A stretch of 64,000 nt of DNA from Onchocerca lupi (Eukaryota > Nematoda > Chromadorea > Rhabditida > Onchocercidae): the NCBI GenBank assembly GCA_028564675.1, contig JAOVVO010000029.1:186001-250000 (forward strand). The letters are read 5' to 3'. Below, in pieces: positions 10,574-20,696 of this stretch. The position numbers and the translations under genes were made by a program. The notes below the pieces were generated by a model that worked only from the letters and a program-made list of their open reading frames with translations, had not been told where the DNA came from and searched no databases. Within the stretch, counting starts at the first letter, position 1, and the number at the start of each line of letters is the position of its first letter.

Positions 10574-10984
10574 AGCACAGTCTTAGTTGCAGTCCAAACT
10601 ACTAGAAAAATATGCAAATTAGTATATCAAAAAATGAAAATGATTGGTTGTTTATTTGCAGATGGTATAGACTGTAAATAATCGTAATGCAAGCTAACCG
10701 CTTATATTTAAAGAACAGATTGTAATTACACAGAATGAATGTCAGAGGAAATTTCATACGGTCGCTTTTCTTCAGACGCAGAAATATCAAGCGATAATGT
10801 GCGAGAAATAATTTCATATTCCGTATCATACCTAAAACATAAATTGATAAAAAAAAAATAAAGTGGTGCTAACAAAATGTTGGAAAAATGCGAATGAGAT
10901 AAAAGAGTTATTAATATAGAGAATAATAATTGTTGAAAATGATCTTTTCTTCAAATATATCGTTTCAAACGCAGCAAAAGTTTT
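10574..10984. other. Sequence between the viral block and the F-box gene
   Basis: Ordinary AT-rich DNA with no recognisable gene. A minus-strand open frame at 10602-10829 has no motif and is probably accidental. The 3' flank of the F-box gene lies here. Confidence 0.4.
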
Positions 10985-13900
10985 TCAAACTAACATGAAT
11001 AATGGTACAGTAATTGCAAAATTACGAAATCCATCGATCTGAAGCAAATCATTTTCTATAGCTCTGATATCACCATCAAAAGTATCGTGAAAAATGCAAC
11101 CATCCTCAGTTTTAGTCCAGTTAATAAAATAATTCCATTTGGTTGAAATCAACAGTTTAGGTCGTTTCAAATTTAGGCGTTGTAAATTTTCAACATCAAC
11201 CTTAAAAAAACTGCTCCATTTTCAGCATGACTTTTTTTATCTCTCACAGTTGACTATCTTATTCTCGATTATGCATAAAAATCTAGACAAAAACTATTAG
11301 AAAATCATTAATTTTGCCATCTGCAAATTCTTTCCGTCAAAATTAGAACCAAATGCTACTTATTATTTTGAACGATATCCATTTTTCATTTCCCATCCAT
11401 TTCCTGATAAACGATTACCTTATTTCCATGAAGTTTGAGGAGATGTAAATCAGGCAAATTGTCACTGTTTAGATCATTCCAAACTTCATCCTTATAGCAA
11501 TCTCCAAGATTACTTAGATCCAAAAAAACTAAGTGTCTGAAAAAAAAAAACCAAATATTTGTTTTTCATACAATGTAGATAACCAGATAAATATTTTATT
11601 CAGAACTTTTTCCATGCAACTGACGCATTAAGAATACTAATCTAATTATTTTAAATATGGATTTGTTCGCTGGCTCTATTTGGAGTGACCTTGAGGAATA
11701 TCTCACCGTAGCTATAAGTTAAAAAAAAAAAAAAAAACATTTTAGTGAATCAGATTGCAAATTATAACACTCTGCAATTGATATATATATATATGAACTG
11801 ATGTTTATTTCTCAATACTAAATTGGTTCTCATGGGAAAGTGAAAATTCAATTAATTTAATAAAATGAACATTTTAAAAAGAAAATTAACGGTTAAAATG
11901 TAATTAAAAGACAAAATTTATTCACTTGAAATTACTAATAATAAATGGCACAGCTTCATCGCCCATATGTTCATTGAACGACAGACCAAGTGTTTTCAAC
12001 TCCGGACAACTATAATGACTAATATTTAATTTCTCAATAATATATTCTATTTCCAACAACTACATTAATCCAAAAATGTTGCGACTCACTTTTACTGCAA
12101 GCAAAATTTATGCACTGTAGTATAACTTGAATAATACATACTTTTGATCAATAGCTTTTAAAAGATCGATTTTGCATGCACGGAAATCTATAAATTCTAA
12201 ATGCTTGAGCTTGTATGGAAATGATTTTTCAGCTTTCTTGACTGGTAAAGTAAATAAATTAATCGTTCCTTCAGTGGAAAGATAACAATCACTGCCACTA
12301 CAATTCATGTGTAGCTCTTCTAAATTATACAAATTCTGCAAACATCAAAAGATTAATAAATAAAAAAGTGAATCAAAATAATATCAATCGCTTCATAATG
12401 TTTATTGCAAAATGATGATCAGAATATCAAAGATTGAAATCAAATTAAGAATGTACAAATTCTCAGAACAGAACTTCATTTTAGAAAAGTTAAGTGGATA
12501 CACTAGTGAGAAATCAGCAGTGTAAACCATTTAATCTTCAAAGACAAAAAGTATAAGGAAAAAATTACTATAGTACAAAAAATACAACAGTTATTTTCAA
12601 AAATAAAGATTGAGAGGAGGTGTTAAACCATATTCTGAACTTCTTTGCTTACCTTTAAAGGAGCAATATGTTCATCCGAGGCATACATGAGAACCAATGA
12701 GAATACTTTCAAATTATGCAAGCTAGCAATATATTGCAAGTCATTGTTATCAATAAAACTTAGAAGATAAAGTTCGGTAAGTGTTGACCTCCATGGAGAA
12801 GTTCTGATTTCGTTAAAACTGAAAAACAGCAATATTACTGAACATATTAGTAATGCTCATGAATATGATACTGGTTAATAAAAAAATATGTATCAGTTTT
12901 TGCAATTATGATCAAACATTTTGAGATAAAGCTAGATAATCAGCAACTTTCAAATAATAAGATTTCAAAATACAAAGTCATAAAAAGCTTTTAAATGTTA
13001 ACGGCAAAAGAATAAAAGCTTACTTCACTCTGTCTACTCCTATATCAATATATAATAAATTTAATGAGCGTTTACAAGCCGACAATTTCGTACGGAATAT
13101 ATCTATAGTGCCCATGAAAAAATTTTGCATTTTCGGGAAAATGCTCTCATCTCCAAATAACATTTCCATCACTTTATTCCATTCCTCTCCATTTTGGTCA
13201 GTAGAACCCTGCAAAAGAATAATATTCAAAACATTACACTAACTGAAACAGACTCAATAAATATTATCCAAAATTTTGATACATTGTTGAATCAAACTAA
13301 AAAATTTGGGGAGAACTAGGAGCTTAATTACTAATTCTTAAGAATAATCATAGTAATGATAGTTACAATTACAGCACTCCTAAAAGATAATCAGAGCAAT
13401 TTTTATGCAGTTTTAACATACTCGATTCAATTCCTCCATATGTAATGTTTCAACATTGGGGAAGCAATATGATAATTTTTTCAACAATATAGTATTCATT
13501 TCTGAAAAATCCTTTAGATGGAAAAATTATTTGAATTTTAAGAAAATCAAATTTGCAATAACTCTGCTATTAAGATAATTTTAATTTGTACCCTTAAAAA
13601 AACCAAGATCGAGATGGATGACGTTAAGAAAACAAATGTCGAATAATGCATTAACTTTGACAGATGGTAAGGGCACCGAACAATCAATACATAATTTCCG
13701 TAGATATTGAGAAGTCTGAAAATATACGAAATGAATGAACTAATATTTACATTTCAACTTACTGATCAGCAAAAGTAGACAAACGGAAGGAAAGTAATTT
13801 CAAGGTAAAACAACAAATCTGTTCTCAGACTTCGATTAATTATAATCCATAAATTATAAAAACTTTCTTTACTGATTATCAGATATTACTAAGCAAAAAA

Positions 13901-14260
13901 TCGTTGCATAAAACTTACTCTCTGGAAGAATAATTTTACACTGCCATACTTCAATGAGAGATCGTTAACTAATACTCGAACTTCAGTGAAGAAAGTAGGG
14001 TGATTCGCTAAATAATTCCAACGGCGAGAAACCAGGGAGAAACAATGTATCAGATCAATCGGATGACAATAACCAAATACTACCAACAATATATCATTCG
14101 ACAAATCGTTTATCGTAGTGAGTGTTTTCTTAATGAATTATGATTGGAAAGATTTCCATTGGATTCATTTTCAATAACCCGTAGTACTGAATTATATTTC
14201 CTAATACTGTATGGTAGAAAATACCTTTTTGACATTTGGATCGATAGTAAATTCGTCCAT
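10985..14260 (-). CDS. F-box protein with leucine-rich repeats
   Basis: Probable substrate adaptor of an SCF ubiquitin ligase. Exons: 14260-14225, 14128-13919, 13715-13592, 13501-13422, 13208-13024, 12818-12653, 12335-12142, (12094-12090), 12046-11926, 11536-11419, 11200-10985. All phases agree if the 5-base microexon is included, giving 484 aa. The F-box lies at about residues 15-55 (LSNDILLVVFGYCHPIDLIHC, then RRWNYLA). The rest is a run of degenerate leucine-rich repeats such as LTELYLLSFIDNNDLQYI, LEELHMNC and HLVFLDLSNLGD. The start is the ATG of the short first exon (MDEFTIDPNVKK), in phase with the F-box exon. F-box/LRR genes are expanded and fast-evolving in nematodes, so the target cannot be guessed. 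The exon at 12046 and the microexon are the least certain points. Confidence 0.82.
12090..12094 (-). other. Putative 5-base microexon of the F-box gene
   Basis: Between the exons ending at 12142 and starting at 12046, no direct splice keeps the frame. A TTTGCTTGCAG acceptor followed by five bases (TAAAA) and a strong GTGAGT donor restores it, with flanking introns of about 47 and 43 bases. The alternative is a sequencing or assembly indel, or a mis-chosen junction. Confidence 0.35.
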
Positions 14261-15498
14261 TTCACCTCCGATTAAAACCTGAAATTTTTTTCTACATTCT
14301 TTTGCTGAGGAATGAAATAAAAAAAATATAATAGAAAGCAAGACTGATTTGTGAGCTGACATGAAAACTGAATTACCTGGGATTTCAGAGTTGTAGCACT
14401 GCGTCGAGATGAATAAGCAGTATGAAGAAATTGTATTAATGGATAATAATTTTGCATCCGACCAGCATGAGGGCTAAAATTGACTAAGAATCAGATAAAA
14501 GATATTTCGAATATTCTATTAATCAGAATGCAATCTGAGCAATTAACAGAATATTATCTCCAAGTTTAACGGATACCTCCAATAGAAATCTTCTACTTTT
14601 TGAACTTTGTCCAATATTTTCAGTGAACAAAAAAGAAAAAAAAAACTCACGCCTTAAAAAACTTATATTTCCTATCCACCACGTCATATTTGCTCGACAC
14701 AGGCCAATACAGTCCGGGCGATTCCGTTATTGCATCCATTCTAAAAAATTAATTTTATATATAATGCGCGCAGAAAGTAATTTTTTAAGAGAGTTTTCAT
14801 CGTAATTCCATATTTTAGAAGCAAAAGATAGACATTTCGGGTATTAAATTGAGTAATTATATTCAATTTGAGAAAATCAATAAATATAAACAAACGAATG
14901 ATAAGTTTTCAAAGGCTCAGAATGGAAAAAATGAGAACAAACCTTTAGCGAATGAATCAACAGGAAATAAAACTTTGACAAAAACATGTCACCGTGGTGA
15001 TTCATACAAGGTGATTCGTGCATTTGCAGCACTAATTCCTCAGTGAGGAAACACGACTGAAAGTTAGATTGTTGCAAAGCAAATAGAAATGAGTAATGTC
15101 AAAGAGCTGGTGATAATACTAAGAAACTTGTATTAGGAACACGATTTATGATGATTGAGATGGCTAAAACAGAGGTCAAAGTGCATGCATCGAAAGATGC
15201 TATCAAAAAATGCTATCCAAAAACACGCAATAAATCACTATTCTTAATGTCCCCTCTTTCACAAGCATCACTCTATCATTTCTATCACCATCTTGCAGTA
15301 CCAAAAGTTAAAGGTCAAGCTTATCCAATTTCTTATTTAACCCAAGCTGAGCACATTTATTATCTTCCCGCATTGCCATTGCCCAAATTCATAAATGAAG
15401 TTTATTGGAAGAAGAATGGCGAAATAAATGGCTTTGGTAGTCCGAGTGAGCCAAATTTTGGCACAAAATGTGCTAATAATGTTCTGCAATTATCTTCA
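14261..15498. other. Gene-poor region upstream of the F-box gene
   Basis: Contains the presumed F-box promoter and several short frames without motifs. A 119-codon plus-strand frame at 15148-15507 is unusually long for this AT-rich DNA. It partly overlaps the antisense kelch-like remnant and matches nothing I recognise. No gene is called. Confidence 0.35.
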
Positions 15499-15723
15499 CT
15501 ATTTTGAAACACTGTCGTTTTGAAGCTGATTAAAGAAGACCGAACTCCTAAATCTTTGGTTGTTTGAGTTTATGAATCCAGCACATCCTTGTTCTGCGAT
15601 GCTTTCGGGAAATTCTGAAAGATGGTTTAATTTCCCAGGTTCATAGTCAAAAAGCGTCACGGTAGTTTCAAGTGAACCGCCAAAATAATAAACATGTTCG
15701 CCACCAAACGTAGAAAATGATTG
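15499..15723 (-). pseudogene. Kelch-like repeat remnant
   Basis: A 74-codon minus-strand frame with no ATG contains HVYYFGGSLETTVTLFDYEP followed by a Pro/Gly/Cys-spaced segment (LSEFPESIAEQGCAGF). That is the pattern of a kelch beta-propeller blade: aromatic-GG, then a Tyr/Phe-Asp turn, then the next strand. Just upstream in another frame, a shorter CRFDGKHVY segment is duplicated (15732-15795). Frames are broken by stops and shifts, and no BTB or BACK domain is visible nearby, so it looks like a decayed gene or gene fragment. It could instead be an exon of a gene with more exons that I failed to find. Confidence 0.4.
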
Positions 15724-15731
15724 TTAACAAA

Positions 15732-15795
15732 GGATAAACATGTTTCCCATCGAAACGACAAAGATAAACATGTTTCCCATCGAAACGACAAACAT
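15732..15795. repeat. Short tandem duplication (about 30 bp, two copies)
   Basis: GATAAACATGTTTCCCATCG and the following ten bases occur twice in tandem with almost no change. Read on the minus strand it repeats a kelch-like strand. Confidence 0.75.
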
Positions 15796-17821
15796 GTTAA
15801 CTGCTAAAATGTTCCGATTAACAGGTAAACAAAGCGAGGTCGACCAATCATGAGGCAATGAATCATGGATCATGAAAAAAAAGAGGAGTCCCGAAAGGAC
15901 ATATAAGGATCGGATTTAGAAGAATAACGGTTGGCTACAAGTTCTCTAAAACATATTAGTTTCTAAAGCGACTGAGAATGATATAGCGATGGTTTCTACA
16001 ACATTCTCTTTATCAGCAAAAGAAGAATAATCTTGTAATCAATTGGATATTCTTTAACAGTTGTTTTAATTATACAGAAGAAACACTCTTCCATGTATCA
16101 ATAAAACTTTGTTGCTAAAGGATTCGTTTCTGTCACACCAGTTCAAATTCAACTTTTCCAATAGGTACTGGAAGACTCTTTCCGATGCAAAATCCAGATC
16201 TGGCTCATCATAATATTTCGTCACCCGATGTTTTCAACAATCACGATTCTCCACATTCCACTATTATTCGACCAGTGTTCCTGAGCAAGAATGATTTCGA
16301 GAATATCCTATTTTCAACGATGGCCGAGAATTACCGGAATGTACTATTTACAACAAAGCAATAAGTATCTGTGAAGCAGTAAGTTACTTACTTATTCTTA
16401 CTTTTGCAACTTATTCAATTACTCGCATTATTAATTAAATCATTCATTAATTTTTATCTATTCTCTAAAAACTGATGCAAATACGCATGGATTATGATTG
16501 CTGTACGAAAGAGGCACTCGTGAATCAGTCAAATTGGTATAAATAATTATTAATTCATTTGTTATCCTTGTCAATTTCAGCGTTTCCAAATGTTTGCAAA
16601 TTTTTCTGTATATTTTATTTCGTACTTCTAACTTACAATTTCCTAGCTGAGGCACTTTTTCATCAATTATATCATAAATAAAACATTGAATTAAGAAGTT
16701 ATATCAAAATGTTCGTTCGATGAAGATATTCCGAAGCATTCGTCCGATCTTTTTTTGATAAATTCTGTTGGTGCATTGCATTTAATTATGTCATCGATGA
16801 CTGATGACAAAGTTTTAATTTAGTTAACTCTAATAATAAATCCAACTATTCGGTGAGTACAATTTTCCGCCATTTTGCTGACGTCTTCCTCAAAGATAAT
16901 GTCGGAAAATCGAAATAATTTATATTATAGGTATATCCAAGCAATCAAATTATTATATTCATCATGACTAATAATCTATTATAAAATTAAATGAACATTA
17001 CACTATAGAATATAATGAATTAATGTTATGGTACCAATTTAATGAGTCACTTACCTAATTTTCATTTTCTGATCTTATCAATAAGTTTATATCTAAGACT
17101 TTTCCGTGAATATGAATGAAGGTTACGATATATCTAATTCTCATCTTTGTCTCCGATTCTCCAGTTTCAGTTTCAATAGTGAGAAATTGTAGACTCATTC
17201 TTAGGTGATTGTTCTGGTTTTATAATCACATCTATCTCTATGTCTGCACTGAAAAAGATTTGTTATATGTGAGAAAGGTCATTCCTCCTTTTGATTTAAT
17301 CGTTAATCAGCTCCACATTCTTCTGCCCTTTTTTTTTTTTAAAAACATTTAGTGATTTCCCGCGCTGTTTTCTTTGCTCAATTCTGTTCAACGTAATTAT
17401 TACCGAATAAATTCTTCACAGTCGACTTTTCTACAATCGCTGGTTAATTACTCAAGTTGAGATCGCAATAAAAAAAGATTTTTTCCCTAACATATTTCTC
17501 GTAAAAAGTTTCTACAAATTTCCATAGATGACAATACACATTGATATATGACTCTTACATTTATTCCGTCTACTATATTTTTCTATCCTTTTTCTTTCCA
17601 TTTTTTTTCACAGCCAATACAACTTGTTTATCTTATTTGCTCAAAAATCTATTCTACCTTGTTATTTGCTAATTTTCAGTGGTATACATTTCGACATGTC
17701 CTATTTCCGTATATTAAGCTATAATTTTCATTGTATCATTTCTTCCTCATTCAGATGTTAATTCATGAAAACAGGGAAGTAATATCTTATAATATCAGAA
17801 AAAGAAAAAAAAGAAAATGGA
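15796..17821. other. Intergenic region with scattered short frames
   Basis: Mostly unassigned. A 59-codon plus-strand ORF at 16185-16364 and a 65-codon minus-strand frame at 16458-16655 have fairly balanced composition but no recognisable domain. TATAAGG (about 15902) and AATAAA (about 16100) occur but are not linked to a gene. A sequence resembling the nematode spliced leader is at 17442-17461. Confidence 0.35.
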
Positions 17822-18232
17822 CTTAAATATTCAAAAATGCTTACGAATAATGCATTCAATATGCAAAGCATAATAATAATGATCCGAAATTGTTAATAAA
17901 GTAATTCATAACTCATAACTATTGCAAACTGCGATAACAGTAACCTAAAATTATTAACAAGAATAATTCAGGCAATTCATAATTCATAACTATTAGGTAT
18001 AGGTAATCTATAGTGAGAATAAGATGATTTAATTGATAAGAATTAATGGATAATTTCCATGACCAACAAATTATTGCCATTTGAATATATATAACTTCTC
18101 TCTTTTTTAATTTTCTAAAAGAAGGTGGTAATTTCACCTGGAAAGAAATAGCCTAGTTAAATAATGCCCAATTGACTAACTATGAATATAATCATAAGCA
18201 GTTTTTTGGCCGATGACAGCATTATTGAAAAC

Positions 18233-18386
18233 GAATTAATATAGACAAGAAAAAAGCACTTAAACCAGCTCAATAACCCAAAATAATATAATAAGTATCA
18301 ATAGTCTTATGATTAATAATATTAATAATGCTCTGCTTCATACCATTACCAAAAGTCATTCCACAAAAAATATTCAAGCTAAATAA

Positions 18387-18447
<61 letters not shown>

Positions 18448-18534
18448 AAAAAAAAAATTATATATCATAAAAACCAAAGGAAAATAAATAACACTACGAC
18501 CATTACAAAAAAAAAAAAAACTAATTTATATGTT
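18233..18534. mobile_element. Insertion with 58-base A tract inside the duplicated segment
   Basis: Comparison with the parent segment at about 6903-6935 shows uninterrupted homology up to 18232 and again from 18535, so about 300 bases were inserted. The insert contains an uninterrupted A run from 18388 to 18445 and further A-rich sequence, suggesting a retroposed copy or SINE-like element. Short AT-rich ends (AATTAATAT, AATTTATAT) could be a degraded target duplication. Confidence 0.55.
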
Positions 18535-18605
18535 ATATGTTCGAAATCTTGACACAGAAAATTCCTCATAGTTATATTTTAAAACTTTCATCGTATGTTA
18601 GTCGT

Positions 18606-19465
18606 GTCGATAAACCGAAATGCTGAAATATCCAAATGCTGTTTATAATAAAAATTTGCAATTTCAAACATGTAACCATTTATTCATATTGCGCACAATG
18701 GTCTTTTGTTTTTCATCATCTAATCTGTTGATAATGCTTATGTGCTTCGTTTAAAAAATGAAAAAAAAAAAAATGGCCATAAAACATGTTGTAAATGGTT
18801 AAAAAAATGCTTAAATGGTTGTAAAACATGCTAATATTTATAATTTTATAAGGATTAATGTCATACTCTTTATTTAAGGATTGTAAATGATTGTGAAATA
18901 TGTCTGTAATATCATAGGGATTAATATCATGCTCTTTGTCTAAAGGATTGCCATTGGCTGCAACCATTACAATTGTCGAATAATGTAAGGACTAAATCCT
19001 TGTTCTCTGTTCAAATGTTTTAAGCATTACTTATCTCTTATCCTTTAATCTTTATCCATACAAATCTTTTTTGTATGATTAATGTATGAACCTTTGCTGC
19101 TATCAAGGATGACCATACAAAAGCGGAACTTTCTGGACAACAGCATCAGTGCATGAACACATTATCAGCAGCGACGGCAGCAATCTTTGGACTACTCCTA
19201 TCATCAGTGCAACAAGGCTAGTGGCGGTTCAGTGTCTACAAGTGTCGATATCATCAATTTATCAGCAACAAGAGAATAACCATCAGCGACAGGCTCTCCT
19301 ACATCAGTGGCAAGACGTTCCTAGCCAGTATCAAGCAAACTCAACGAAGCACAAATAACCATCCATCAAAGGACTACTATTGTCAAGTCACAGCAGCAGA
19401 AAGATCTCCAATCCAACGATTCTAGAATCCCAAATCACAAATCATACAGATCTCTTCTTTCTTCT
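18606..19465. mobile_element. Unclassified insertion of about 850 bp
   Basis: Absent from the parent segment, where the flanking sequences are contiguous near 6997. The insert begins TGTCGATAAACC and ends near CTTCTACA. The left half has two imperfect copies of a stretch containing GGATTAAT(A/G)TCAT(A/G)CTCTTT. The right half (19140-19460) is markedly less AT-rich, with many CAGCA, CATCAG and CAAC triplets. The TG...CA ends suggest an LTR-type fragment, but no target duplication or internal coding domain is seen. Confidence 0.45.
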
Positions 19466-20190
19466 ACAAGGTAAAAATCAACTGATTTATATGATCTACA
19501 GATATATTACTAACTCGAAGCACACTTCATTAAACATCTTGGAAGTTCAGGAATTTCAATAGAATCTAAGAGTTTTAGAATCCTAGTAAAATTTGGAATT
19601 TTGAAAAAATCTGAAAGTTCTGGAATTCTAATAAATTTAGCTCGCACACAGCGATTTTTACATCATATCAATACTGAAGAATTACTTTTAGGACCTAAGG
19701 TATGATTAATTTAGTGAGTAAAATTGTGAATTCGTCAATTTTTACGGAAAAAGAGTTTACACAATTTTGATAGTAATTGAAGGAATACACCGATTGCTCT
19801 AAAAGTTCTGGAATTTCGATTCGAAACTTTGAAACATTGGGTGATATCAAGCACAATGATTAGTGATAGAAATTTGTTCTAAATTTTGAGAGCGAATTCC
19901 AATCAATAATTCCCAATTTACTTTGAAAAAACTATACTGAAGTACTGGATGCTTTGATTTATACCTTTCTTCCCATTTGATACTTCTGTTTCCCGCGATA
20001 TCGAAGTTAGCAAGTTAAGCATCATGTCCGATATGAAATCCTTTATTTTCAAATAAATTCGTAGCATATATATATATATATCGTTTATTGATCATTTCAA
20101 GCAAAAAATTTTCATAAATTTCGAGACAAATTTTTATGCAAATCGAATTATCACTCAAGATTGAATAAAAGTATTTTTATTAAATATTAA

Positions 20191-20696
20191 AAAATTTTCC
20201 AAAAGTCTGAGATTGGTAGTTTTTCAGGCCATCTTTTTGCATAATAATCGATGGATAATTTTCTTCGGATTAAGAAGAATTACTTAAAGCATCCTTTCAA
20301 AAAGCTATGAGAGATTCCGAAAGAGTTCCGAAAAAGATTCCGAAAACGCGAGGCTCAGAATAATATCCATTTGTCATCTGAAGTGATTCTTTTTCTGATG
20401 TTTCTTTTTGTTCTTTTTTGATTTCGTCGCGTTAATATCTGCAAAATTATTTTCGTTTTGATACAAATTTAAAGGATTTGAATAACAAAATTCAAAAGTA
20501 TTATTCAATAATTCAATTGATGATAAATGCTGTAAACACTTTTAATTTGAAAATTTTTTCGAAATATCATTTGAGAGTGAAAAGAGAAAGAACAGGTTCT
20601 TTGTAATTATTTAGCTCCTTTTTTTTTTTTTTTTTTTTGATTTTTAAATTACACCAAACATTTCAAATAGAAAATCTGAAAAATTGAAATTTGATT
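20191..20696. other. Spacer between pseudogene and secreted-protein gene
   Basis: AT-rich sequence with a T run near 20620-20638. No similarity to the parent segment continues beyond about 20190, and no gene is seen. Confidence 0.4.

Larger units (their letters stand above)
17822..20190 (-). pseudogene. Broken partial copy of the four-helix membrane-protein gene
   Basis: Diverged duplicate of 6560-7690: promoter region, exon 1, exon 2 and the first part of exon 3. Exon 1 (about 20014-19957) is still open. Exon 2 (about 18570 down to 18137) has an altered splice acceptor, in-frame stops and small indels, and is split by a 300-base insertion carrying a long A tract. A second insertion of about 850 bases lies between exons 1 and 2. 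Exon 3 similarity ends near 17822, so the last exons were never copied or have been lost. The direction matches the parent gene, about 11 kb away. Confidence 0.75.

Noticed and set aside
11640..11725. Possible extra F-box exon (NYGEIFLKV...)
   Set aside because: It could follow the preceding exon, but it runs into a stop and has no donor in phase with the next LRR exon, whereas a direct splice from 11926 to 11536 is in phase.
15148..15507. 119-codon plus-strand ORF
   Set aside because: Long for this AT-rich DNA but without recognisable motif, splice partners or regulatory context, and it slightly overlaps the antisense kelch remnant.
15722..16137. Possible solo LTR (TGTTAAC start, TATAAGG, AATAAA, TGTCACA end)
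   Set aside because: No target-site duplication, no partner LTR or internal retrotransposon sequence in the window, and the repeats inside it read as kelch-like coding remnants on the minus strand.
16185..16364. 59-codon plus-strand ORF with balanced codon use
   Set aside because: No homology recognised and no neighbouring exons in phase; too short to call on composition alone.
18328..18552. Lys-rich plus-strand ORF
   Set aside because: Most of it is translation of the 58-base A tract and neighbouring A-rich insertion sequence.
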